7,471 nucleotides of DNA from Candidatus Sericytochromatia bacterium (lineage in GTDB: Bacteria > Cyanobacteriota > Sericytochromatia > JACMPN01): the NCBI GenBank assembly GCA_014377495.1, contig JACMPN010000502.1:1-7471 (forward strand), read 5' to 3'. This document shows, one piece after another, positions 1 to 5,554 of the stretch. The notes under the pieces were generated by a model. The model was not told where the DNA came from. It was given only the letters and a program-made list of their open reading frames with translations, and did no database searches. How positions within the stretch are numbered: position 1 is the first letter of the stretch; the number at the start of each line of letters is the position of its first letter. The position numbers and the translations under genes were made by a program.

Positions 1-97
1 CAGCCCCCCTCTCCAAAATGGAGAGGGGGGAGCGCTGGCCCGTTGCCGTGTTCGTTGGGTACGCCGCGCGGGCCATTGAGTGGTCGGTACGCTCAGG
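1..97 (+). repeat. Left copy of a hairpin-headed intergenic repeat
   Basis: Positions 4-30 form a perfect hairpin: an 11-bp stem (CCCCCCTCTCC against its complement) around the loop AAAAT. The following bases to about 97 resemble, in opposite orientation, the stretch 250-316. The equivalent right copy has CCTCACCCCCC outside its hairpin, so this copy probably starts before the window. Stems of this CCCCTCTCC type are common dispersed intergenic repeats in several environmental bacterial lineages. The unit also reads as a short open peptide (VFVGYAARAIEWSVRSG, 48-98) that is similar to the one in the other copy. I see no gene here. Confidence 0.7.
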
Positions 98-468
98 CCT
101 CCCGGCCAACATGCTTTCGAGCGGTTTTTGGGCACCCTGCACGCATCCCTTGTCCTCTGACTGTGGCCGTCGACCGTGTGGCGTGAAGACCGCCTGGGTT
201 GGGGGCATGCGGAGCGCCGATAAACGGTCAGCCTCCCTGGAGCAAACGTGCTGACCGCACCGACAGCTGAATCGCCCGTGCGGCGCGACCAAAAAACAGC
301 GAAACGCTCTGAGGCTCCCCCTCTCCATTTTGGAGAGGGGGCTGGGGGGTGAGGTGAGAACGCCACCCGCCAACGGTGTGCGCTCGACCGCCACCCCTGT
401 TGAATCTCTGGGTGCGATCGCTCACCGGTATCCCGCCCGCCACCTCTACGGCGTGCCCCATGACCCAT
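98..468. other. Gene-free stretch apart from the right repeat copy
   Basis: Between the two repeat copies (98-249), and from 345 to the end of the Rieske gene, I find no open frame with a start, ribosome binding site or recognisable protein. Frames that stay open are explained by high GC. One GCGATCGC octamer lies at 414-421. The stretch lies downstream of the minus-strand Rieske gene and contains no clear terminator other than the 317-341 hairpin, which has no T-run on the minus strand. Confidence 0.5.
250..344 (-). repeat. Right copy of the hairpin-headed repeat, inverted
   Basis: The hairpin at 317-341 (CCCCCTCTCC, loop ATTTT) is the exact reverse complement of the core of the left hairpin. 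Reading leftwards on the minus strand, about 50 further bases match the left copy at roughly three quarters of positions, with few or no gaps. The peptide read here, LFFGRAARAIQLSVRSA (299-249), matches 11 of the first 16 positions of the left copy's peptide. The two copies face each other and enclose about 150 bp of unrelated sequence. This may be two insertions of a dispersed repeat, or the two ends of one small element. Confidence 0.7.
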
Positions 469-580
469 TCAGATCCGGATCAGGACCGTGCGCTCGGCGG
501 GACTGAGATCGGCCCAAGGCTGACCTGCAGCGGCCGCCGCCAACATACGGCGGAGGATGAGCGTGTAGGCGTCCGCCGCA
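469..580 (-). other. Probable out-of-frame C-terminus of the minus-strand Rieske gene
   Basis: On the minus strand, the frame shifted by one base from the annotated gene reads ADAYTLILRRMLAAAAGQPW and continues to a TGA at 469-471. This matches the helical tail expected after the 'VVSQQ' segment of this family (typically a short linker, then ADx..T..YRR.L). The annotated frame instead ends in Arg/Ser/Pro-rich sequence of no family character (RRTPTRSSSAVCWRR). Adding one base in the GC-rich run at about 570-580 would join the two. This is either a real frameshift or a sequence error. Confidence 0.55.
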
Positions 581-1313
581 CAGTGGTGTTCCGCTGCTGG
601 CTGACCACCGCCAGGACCAGGAGATCACCCGTGCGGAACCGCGCGCCACCAGATTCCCACGGCCAGGCCGGACGCCGCACCAGCACCTCCATCCGGGACC
701 GATCAGCGGTCTCGGGTACGTGGTGGACGATCACATCCAACGGCCAGGGACTGTCCGGCAACACGATAAGGCGCAGCCGGTCCGGCAGGCTGAAATAATG
801 GTCGAACATCGTGTAACGGCCCCAGCGGGCCCGGACGGACAATCCGCCCGCATCCGTCCGGTAGGTCGTCTGCAACGCCGGCAGTCCGGAGCGTAAATGC
901 AGCAGCCAGCTCGGCTGGGACCAGGGGTGGACGAAGGCGCTGTGGGCGAAATCGAGGGAGTTTTCCAAGACCAACCGGTGGTCGGCCGGCATCCAGATCG
1001 TGCGCAGCTCCCGCAGGCACCCGGCCCGCACGGGGTCCGGCAGGCGGGGCGACGCTGCCGGCTCCCCGTGGCCGATGTAGGCCCCGACGTAATCGTCCAC
1101 CTCACAGAGGCGCAGGTCCGGATCATCGGACGTGACGGCTCCCCCGACCGTCCGCCAAAGTTGCACCGTCCGGCCACAGATGGCAACGGCGACGGGGCCA
1201 GAACCGACCTGCATGGCCGGCCGCAGCACATACCAGTGATCCGCCAGCCCCAAGGCGGGGGACAGCCGTACAGCGAGCGGGGCCGCTACCGGCAGGGATC
1301 GTTCCTGTGCCAA
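480..1313 (-). CDS. Rieske-oxygenase-like catalytic subunit lacking the Rieske cluster
   Basis: The 277-residue product resembles Rieske non-haem iron oxygenases of the pheophorbide a oxygenase/vanillate demethylase kind. The mononuclear-iron motif is intact: E117-x3-D121-x2-H124-x4-H129 in LENSLDFAHSAFVH. The N-terminal part has the family's opening strands (DHWYVLRP, VQLWRTVGGAV), but the segment that should hold C-x-H...C-x2-H is absent. The protein passes from 'LWRTVGGAV' straight to 'VDDYVGAYIG', which normally follows the cluster, so about 45-50 residues are missing. I chose the TTG at 1313 because GGAGGT (1323-1328) lies 9 nt upstream; a longer TTG start at 1394 has only a weak site. 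The last ~35 residues look out of frame: the next frame gives a better family tail ending at 469. It is divergent from the paralogue at 1453. It may be a cluster-less subunit or a decaying gene; the third iron ligand is not clear. Confidence 0.75.
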   Translation of the reverse strand: MAQERSLPVAAPLAVRLSPALGLADHWYVLRPAMQVGSGPVAVAICGRTVQLWRTVGGAVTSDDPDLRLCEVDDYVGAYIGHGEPAASPRLPDPVRAGCLRELRTIWMPADHRLVLENSLDFAHSAFVHPWSQPSWLLHLRSGLPALQTTYRTDAGGLSVRARWGRYTMFDHYFSLPDRLRLIVLPDSPWPLDVIVHHVPETADRSRMEVLVRRPAWPWESGGARFRTGDLLVLAVVSQQRNTTVRRTPTRSSSAVCWRRPLQVSLGPISVPPSARS

Positions 1314-1322
1314 ACTGCCGCT

Positions 1323-1328
1323 ACCTCC
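1323..1328 (-). promoter_or_regulatory. Ribosome binding site deciding the start of the cluster-less Rieske gene
   Basis: GGAGGT on the minus strand is followed by 9 nt and then a TTG at 1313-1311. It favours this start over the TTG at 1394, which is preceded only by CTTAGG, and over a GTG at 1361 with no obvious site. The resulting protein begins MAQERSLPVAAPLAVR, shortly before the conserved 'DHWYVLRP' strand. Confidence 0.55.
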
Positions 1329-1440
1329 ACCACCCGCCTGTCCATCGTATGGCCAGCACACTGACGGCCGTCCATGCCTGTGTTGTACTATCAACCTAAG
1401 ACAGGGGTCGGTTTATCCGCATGGTACCGTCCACACGCTC

Positions 1441-1446
1441 AGGAGG
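1441..1446 (+). promoter_or_regulatory. Ribosome binding site of the cluster-bearing Rieske gene
   Basis: A consensus AGGAGG lies 6 nt before the ATG at 1453 and only 3 nt before an adjacent GTG at 1450, so ATG is the better start. The space between the two divergent genes (1314-1452) must hold promoters for both, but I see no clear -35/-10 pair. It contains GGATAAACC on the minus strand (1409-1419), a motif also found before the gene at 6284. Confidence 0.6.
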
Positions 1447-1452
1447 CCTGTG

Positions 1453-2163
1453 ATGAACACAAGTCTCTGGCGCATCGCCACCCCGGCGTCGGCCCTCGGC
1501 CGGGCTCCGAAAGCGGTCGTCGTCGAGGCGACGGAACTCGTCCTTTTTCGTGACGCCCATGGGCGACCTGCGACCCTGCCCGACCGCTGCCCCCATCGGG
1601 GCGTGCCATTGTCGATGGGACATTGCCAGCAAGGACAGATCGTCTGCCGCTATCACGGCTGGGCGTTCGATGCCGAGGGCGTCTGCCGGCTGATCCCCTC
1701 CAACGAGGGACCCACCCCGCCCCGGCCGATGCTGCAGCCCTTTGTCACGCGCGAACAGGACGGTTACATCTGGGTGGCCGTCGGCGAGTCCCAAGTGCAG
1801 ACGGCCGCCCCGGCCCGCCTGCCCCTGGCCGACCAACGCTGGCAACAGACCAGCCACATCCTGGCCCGGCCCGCCGCCGAGGTCGCCACCGTCCTGACCC
1901 ACCTGTCTGACCGCCGTGATACCAACGGCGGCTACTGGTGGGACGAGATCACCCACAAAGGCGGACCGCGGACGGTGATGGCCGCCGTGGTGGCCGAGCG
2001 TGCCGATCGCTGCCGCCTGGAAGTGATGGTCGGCAGGCCGACGCCATGGCCGTTCCTGCAGGGGCGCAGCCGTTACCACCGCAAGCACCCGTTGCCGGCA
2101 TCCCTGCAGATCCTGCTGGCCGAACCGGCAGCGCCAACCGCCAGGACAGCGGCCGACGCCTGA
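1453..2163 (+). CDS. Rieske 2Fe-2S protein with a reduced catalytic domain
   Basis: The 236-residue protein has a complete Rieske domain at residues 5-112. The cluster ligands are C46-x-H48 (RCPHRG) and C65-x2-H68 (VCRYHGW), with 16 residues between H48 and C65, followed by the usual 'FDAEGVC' and 'VREQDGYIWV'-like segment (TREQDGYIWVAVG). The C-terminal part should be the START-like catalytic domain, but where the paralogue has E-x3-D-x2-H-x4-H this one reads EVATVLTHLSDRRDTNGG, without the motif. About 50 residues are missing before the domain resumes (RLEVMVGRPTPWPF matches RMEVLVRRPAWPWE of the paralogue). Most family members have about 330-350 residues. It could carry electrons to a partner, such as the divergent iron-only protein, or be a degenerate oxygenase. 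The NHL gene follows 120 bp downstream. Cluster binding is near certain; the role is inferred. Confidence 0.85.
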   Translation: MNTSLWRIATPASALGRAPKAVVVEATELVLFRDAHGRPATLPDRCPHRGVPLSMGHCQQGQIVCRYHGWAFDAEGVCRLIPSNEGPTPPRPMLQPFVTREQDGYIWVAVGESQVQTAAPARLPLADQRWQQTSHILARPAAEVATVLTHLSDRRDTNGGYWWDEITHKGGPRTVMAAVVAERADRCRLEVMVGRPTPWPFLQGRSRYHRKHPLPASLQILLAEPAAPTARTAADA

Positions 2164-2273
2164 CCGACTCGCACCGGCCGGTACCAAACCAAGTGCTCGC
2201 AAAGCGACTGCCAGCCAACGCTGAGTTGCGTTATGGTGAGCGCAGTCCCGACCCTGATTCCCACCCTGTCCTT

Positions 2274-2277
2274 GGAG
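2274..2277 (+). promoter_or_regulatory. Ribosome binding site deciding the start of the NHL gene
   Basis: GGAG with a 6-nt spacer precedes the ATG at 2284. The upstream in-frame ATG at 2233 has no such site and would add 17 residues ahead of the signal peptide, so 2284 is preferred. Confidence 0.5.
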
Positions 2278-2283
2278 CTTTTC

Positions 2284-3414
2284 ATGCTGTCCCCAGGTCC
2301 GAACCTACCTAAACTGGCCGTCCTTGCCCTGATGACAGCGTTGATCCTGCCACCCTTACCCGCTGCGGCCAATATCGCCCCGGAGCAGTTGGCGGCAGTG
2401 CGGACGCTCTCTCGGGCGCTCCTCGGCAAGGTGTCGACCCTGGCCGGCGGCGTGCTCAAGGGGTACATCGACCACCACGGGAATACGGCCGCCTTCAACA
2501 GCCCGAAAGGCGTAGCCATGCGATCCGACGGCATGGTTGTCGTGGCCGATTCCTCCAACCACGCCATCCGGGGTATCAACCCCCAGCAGGAAGTGCAGAC
2601 CATTGCCGGGATCGATCATCACATGCATGACGGCATCAAGGAGGTCGCGCCCGGCTTTGCCGATGGCCGCATGGGGGCAGCCCGCTTCAACCGCCCGACC
2701 GGGATCACGGCCGACCGGTTCGGCAACCTGTACGTCGCCGACTCGGCCAACCATGCCATCCGCAAGATCACCCTCGACGGGGTGACCTCGACTCTCGCCG
2801 GAGGACATGCCGGAGACCGTGACGGCAAGCTCGACCAGGCGGAGTTCAACGACCCTAAAAGCGTCACCCTGGACTCGCAGGGCAACCTCTACGTCGCTGA
2901 TGCCGGGAACCACTGCGTCCGCAAGATCACGCCGGACGGCATGGACAGCACCCTGACCGGCAGCACCCTGGGATTCGAAGACGGCGTGGGTGAGGCAGCC
3001 AAGTTCCCCCGGCCAGAAGGGATTGACGTCGACGGGGCGGGCATCGTCTATGTGGCCGACACGGGCAACAACCGCATCCGCAAGATCCTGCCGAATGGCA
3101 GAGTGACGACGATCGCCGGCAGCGGCTGGGGGATGATCAATGGTCCTGTGGCCCGGGCCCAATTCGCCACGCCCAGCGACGTCAGCATCGACCGGAACAA
3201 CACACTCTATGTCGCCGACTCCGGCAACAACGCCATCCGCATCATCAGTGCCGCCGGCATCGTCAGCACGCTGGCAGGCACCCATGCGGCCGACGACCAG
3301 AACGCCAAAGGCGGCACGGCCCGTTTTGCCAACCCGACCGGCATCAACGTCGACACGGACGGTCGGCTCTATGTGGCCGACACGGGCAACAACAGCATCC
3401 GCCGCATCGAGTAA
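2284..3414 (+). CDS. Exported NHL-repeat six-bladed beta-propeller protein
   Basis: The 376-residue protein starts with a signal-peptide-like segment: Lys10, a hydrophobic core (LAVLALMTALIL, 11-22) and a small-residue cleavage region PAAA-N at 26-30. Six NHL repeats follow, starting near residues 76, 140, 193, 246, 299 and 353. Each has the core [LV]YVAD-[ST]-x-N-[HN]-x-[IV]-R-x-I and, except the last, ends in a strand like VSTLAG. The last repeat stops at SIRRIE without that strand, while residues 49-55 (KVSTLAG) supply an unpaired copy before repeat 1. This is the 'Velcro' closure of a ring propeller, so the fold appears complete. NHL propellers bind proteins, peptides or other ligands; no catalytic residues are evident and the partner is unknown. 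It probably acts in the periplasm or outside the cell. It lies 120 bp after the Rieske gene and may be transcribed with it. Confidence 0.9.
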   Translation: MLSPGPNLPKLAVLALMTALILPPLPAAANIAPEQLAAVRTLSRALLGKVSTLAGGVLKGYIDHHGNTAAFNSPKGVAMRSDGMVVVADSSNHAIRGINPQQEVQTIAGIDHHMHDGIKEVAPGFADGRMGAARFNRPTGITADRFGNLYVADSANHAIRKITLDGVTSTLAGGHAGDRDGKLDQAEFNDPKSVTLDSQGNLYVADAGNHCVRKITPDGMDSTLTGSTLGFEDGVGEAAKFPRPEGIDVDGAGIVYVADTGNNRIRKILPNGRVTTIAGSGWGMINGPVARAQFATPSDVSIDRNNTLYVADSGNNAIRIISAAGIVSTLAGTHAADDQNAKGGTARFANPTGINVDTDGRLYVADTGNNSIRRIE

Positions 3415-3480
3415 CGCCGCCCAACCCGGCCAGGTGCCGGATCACCGTCCGATTGACCCGGCTCTGTTGGAGACCATGCC

Positions 3481-3646
3481 CTAAGAGACTATCTCAATCA
3501 ACGAGACCGAGCCTGGCGCCGTAGGGCAATGCCAGGCAAGGCACAGTGACGAAGCGTACGGGGTAGTACGGTGAGACACTGTAACGCAGTCCTGGCGCAG
3601 CCATGCGATGCCAGGCGACCGATCGTTGATTGAGATAGTCTCTCAG
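3481..3646. mobile_element. MITE-like element with 21-bp perfect terminal inverted repeats
   Basis: Positions 3484-3504 and 3623-3643 are perfect inverted repeats (outer end AGAGACTATCTC). CTA outside the left and CAG outside the right extend the match with one mismatch. Further matching pairs lie inside: GCCTGGC 3511-3517 with GCCAGGC 3610-3616, GCCAGG 3531-3536 with CCTGGC 3591-3596, ACAGTG 3543-3548 with CACTGT 3577-3582, and CGTAC 3555-3559 with GTACG 3566-3570. The whole unit could fold into one long structured hairpin. At about 165 bp it is too short for a transposase, as expected of a non-autonomous element. I cannot assign a family or a certain target duplication; GCC or CC on both sides are weak candidates. 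Confidence 0.75.
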
Positions 3647-4081
3647 CCACGCCCTTCGTCGACGCCCTTGTCACCCGCCTCAGTGCCCGTCAATGCCCGG
3701 GCCATGTTCGGCGGCTACGGGGTCTATTCCGAGGGGCTGATTTTCGGGCTGATCGTCGCCGACGTCTTCTACCTGAAAGTGGACGATGGCAACCGGGCGC
3801 AGTTCGTGGCGCCAGGGCTGCTACCATTTACCTACGATGCCAAGGGCAAGCAGATGAGTATGTCGTATCACCGGGTGCCGGACGTGACGGATCTCGGTGA
3901 GCTGAAACCGTGGATCGACGGCGCCTTGGCCGCTTCACGCCGGGCCAACGCCGCCAAGCGGAGACCCGGCCACCAACGTGGACGGTCCAAAACCCAGGCG
4001 CGGCAAGGCCTGCCATGGTCTCGCAGTCTGGCCGCCAGGAAAGCACACGGCAGACAGGCCGCAGCGGCGGCTAATCCGTAA
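3608..4081 (+). CDS. TfoX N-terminal-domain protein, 5' end disrupted by the MITE
   Basis: Residues 33-112 match the TfoX N-terminal domain: ARAMFGGYGVYSEGLIFGLI, then VFYLKVDDGNRAQF, PFTYDAKGKQMSMSYHRVP and ELKPWIDGALAASRRA. This family has about 105-115 residues and is linked to competence regulation in some Proteobacteria; most stand-alone members have no known role. The first 32 residues here are not family-like and are partly encoded by the MITE, whose ATG at 3608 has no clear ribosome binding site. The expected N-terminus, PFVDALVTRLSA, is present at 3652-3687 in another frame, and one base must be removed near 3685-3692 to join it to the MFGG frame. An ATG at 3476, after GGAG, lies just left of the element and may be the original start. 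After residue 115 a basic tail of about 40 residues runs past the usual end and overlaps the convergent gene by 11 nt. It is probably a pseudogene, although the open frame could still be translated. Confidence 0.7.
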   Translation: MPGDRSLIEIVSQPRPSSTPLSPASVPVNARAMFGGYGVYSEGLIFGLIVADVFYLKVDDGNRAQFVAPGLLPFTYDAKGKQMSMSYHRVPDVTDLGELKPWIDGALAASRRANAAKRRPGHQRGRSKTQARQGLPWSRSLAARKAHGRQAAAAANP

Positions 4082-5009
4082 AGAGCGTGGCCACGGCCCC
4101 GGTCGTGGCGACCACGGCACCGACGACACCGAGGCGCATCATCTGGGGGGCCAGCTTCGGGACGTTGCGGACGACGGTGCCCATCGCCAACTGGGGAACA
4201 GCGAGCGCATACTGGCCCATCGCCGCAAGGCTGTGGGCCACCCCGGAGCGGACCTCGCCCTTGCGGAATTGGGAGACGGCCGTGGCGCTTTCCAGTGAGC
4301 CGCCCACAATAGCCATCAGCCCGATCACCGGACTGGCCGATGAGCGGATCAGCTGGGCCTTTTGGGACTGATACAGATCGACCCGGGCCCGGACATTGGT
4401 CAGGCGTTGACCGGTCGCTCGCAGTTGAGTCTTCTCCACCGCCAATTGCCCTTTGTAATATTCCAGGCCCTTCAATTGGCCTTGGCGGGTCTTCGGCAGA
4501 TCCGCCACGTGCAGCTTCTGTCGCATCATGTCGCTTGTCGACGATGGCGTGTCGGGCCGTGAAACTGCGAGAGCATCAAACCGCTTGATTGCCGTTTCCG
4601 TCTCCAGCAGCTGCGCTTGTTGGTCAGTCACGTCTTTGGTCGCGTAACCGATCCGCTTGATGCTGATCTGATGGGCGATCGAGGCAGAGGCAACGCTATT
4701 GCCGGCCGAATGGAGGTCTTGGCTGATCAGGCGGAGCGGCTGCGTGATACGCAATACCCGGGCCCCGGTGACAATCGACGTCCCGGAGGCGATCAAGGAA
4801 CCGAGGCGGGCGACAGGTCGCTCCTTCGGAGTAGCCAACGGGAGCACCGGCGTCGCCCCACCTGCCTTGGCCCCGGGCGACACGGCGTCGGTACCGAGCT
4901 TGAGACCGGCCATGGCGACACCCGGGGACCGGGCGATCGTCGTGGCCGTTGGTTGGGCGGCGGTGACGGCCACGGATGGATCGGTGGGCCTGATTGCGCC
5001 AGATGACAT
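4071..5009 (-). CDS. Unrecognised protein with disordered N-terminus, helical centre and hydrophobic C-terminus
   Basis: I do not recognise this 312-residue protein. Residues 1-65 are rich in Ala, Thr, Pro and Ser and probably disordered. Residues about 115-150 and 175-222 are charged and Gln-rich and look like helical or coiled-coil segments (QLLETETAIKRF; LAVEKTQLRATGQRL). Two hydrophobic stretches follow, at about 227-245 (SPVIGLMAIVGG) and 290-310 (RLGVVGAVVATTGAVATLF). There is no signal peptide. The ATG at 5009 follows GAGGGA by 4 nt and is preferred over a TTG four codons upstream. The layout of a helical centre followed by two hydrophobic segments recalls pore-forming or translocator proteins, but this is only an analogy and no secretion genes are visible. 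A promoter-like pair lies upstream. The 3' end overlaps the TfoX-like gene by 11 nt. Confidence 0.7.
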   Translation of the reverse strand: MSSGAIRPTDPSVAVTAAQPTATTIARSPGVAMAGLKLGTDAVSPGAKAGGATPVLPLATPKERPVARLGSLIASGTSIVTGARVLRITQPLRLISQDLHSAGNSVASASIAHQISIKRIGYATKDVTDQQAQLLETETAIKRFDALAVSRPDTPSSTSDMMRQKLHVADLPKTRQGQLKGLEYYKGQLAVEKTQLRATGQRLTNVRARVDLYQSQKAQLIRSSASPVIGLMAIVGGSLESATAVSQFRKGEVRSGVAHSLAAMGQYALAVPQLAMGTVVRNVPKLAPQMMRLGVVGAVVATTGAVATLFTD

Positions 5010-5040
5010 GGTTTCCCTCAATCCGAACAGCTACTGACCC

Positions 5041-5069
5041 TTTTATACCCGCTGACGGACGGACAAAAA
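5041..5069 (-). promoter_or_regulatory. Possible sigma-70-type promoter for the 312-residue protein gene
   Basis: On the minus strand TTTTTG (5069-5064) and TATAAA (5046-5041) are separated by 17 nt, and lie 32 nt before the ATG at 5009. The -10 box is good and the -35 box is weak. AT-rich boxes are rare in this GC-rich sequence, which gives some support. No strong terminator of the upstream DUF5069 gene is seen before it, so readthrough is possible. Confidence 0.4.
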
Positions 5070-5093
5070 CGACGGCCATCGCAACCGGCTGGA

Positions 5094-5528
5094 TCAGGCG
5101 GCCAGTATCGGGAGGGGGTGACCTTCTTCGAGGGCGATCAACTGGGCAAAGCTGATCAGGTCCCGTTGGCCCGGCGCCCGGGATTCGGCCACTTCCTTCC
5201 GGTGCGCCCGGGCTTCGCTGCCGGAAGGCGCCGTCCACAGGAATTGCTGCCGAAAGCCGGCCTCGGCCCGCAAGCCGTGGGCCGTGGCGTTCCGGGCCAC
5301 ATAGCGGGCGATGCGGGCGTCACTGGCCCCACCGGCAATGACGCCGAAGAGGGCCCAGGCCTGCAGGCCGTAAAACGCCAGGAATTTCTGGTCCATCGGG
5401 CAGTTGAACTGATAGTCGCCGCTGGTGCCGGCCGCCGTAGCCCGGGCCTTGTCGATCATGCGGGGCAACCAGGCATAGCCGTGCAGTTCGGCAAAGGGGC
5501 TACGGGGAACGTGCGTGCGCAGGTCCAT
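5094..5528 (-). CDS. DUF5069 family protein
   Basis: The 144-residue product matches the DUF5069 family from its first residues: MDLRTHVPRSPFAELHGYAW, then LPRMIDKARATAAGTSGDYQ and FNCPMDQKFLAFYGL. The order and spacing (PRSP, G-Y, LPRMIDKARA, Y-x-[FY]-NCPxDQxFLxF) and the overall length are typical, so the gene looks whole. The family is small, soluble and of unknown function; the conserved Asn-Cys-Pro and Asp/Lys residues suggest a ligand-binding pocket, but that is inference. The ATG at 5528 has AGAGGA 7 nt upstream. It is divergent from the truncated AraC-family gene with only 26 bp between the start codons. Confidence 0.85.
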   Translation of the reverse strand: MDLRTHVPRSPFAELHGYAWLPRMIDKARATAAGTSGDYQFNCPMDQKFLAFYGLQAWALFGVIAGGASDARIARYVARNATAHGLRAEAGFRQQFLWTAPSGSEARAHRKEVAESRAPGQRDLISFAQLIALEEGHPLPILAA

Positions 5529-5554
5529 GGAAACATCCTCTTCAGGCTCTGGCC

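Noticed and set aside
1..344. CRISPR array or tRNA in the gene-free left end
   Set aside because: There are only two repeat copies, in opposite orientation, without regular spacers, and no cloverleaf is visible.
414..421. GCGATCGC, the HIP1 octamer frequent in many Cyanobacteria
   Set aside because: Only one copy was noticed in the window, which in GC-rich DNA carries no weight for taxonomy.
376..798. Plus-strand open frame of 140 codons
   Set aside because: It overlaps the Rieske gene antisense, is Arg/Ser/Pro-rich and matches no family.
1396..2202. Minus-strand open frame of 268 codons opposite the cluster-bearing Rieske gene
   Set aside because: The plus strand has an unmistakable Rieske motif; the minus reading is a Gly/Arg-rich shadow.
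2356..3285. Long open frame (309 codons) on the minus strand opposite the NHL gene
   Set aside because: It mirrors the repeats of the NHL gene, has no family character and no ribosome binding site; it is an effect of GC-rich repeated codons.
5010..5093. Intrinsic terminator after DUF5069 near the TTTTTG run
   Set aside because: The bases before the T-run form only a very short stem; the run fits better as part of a promoter.
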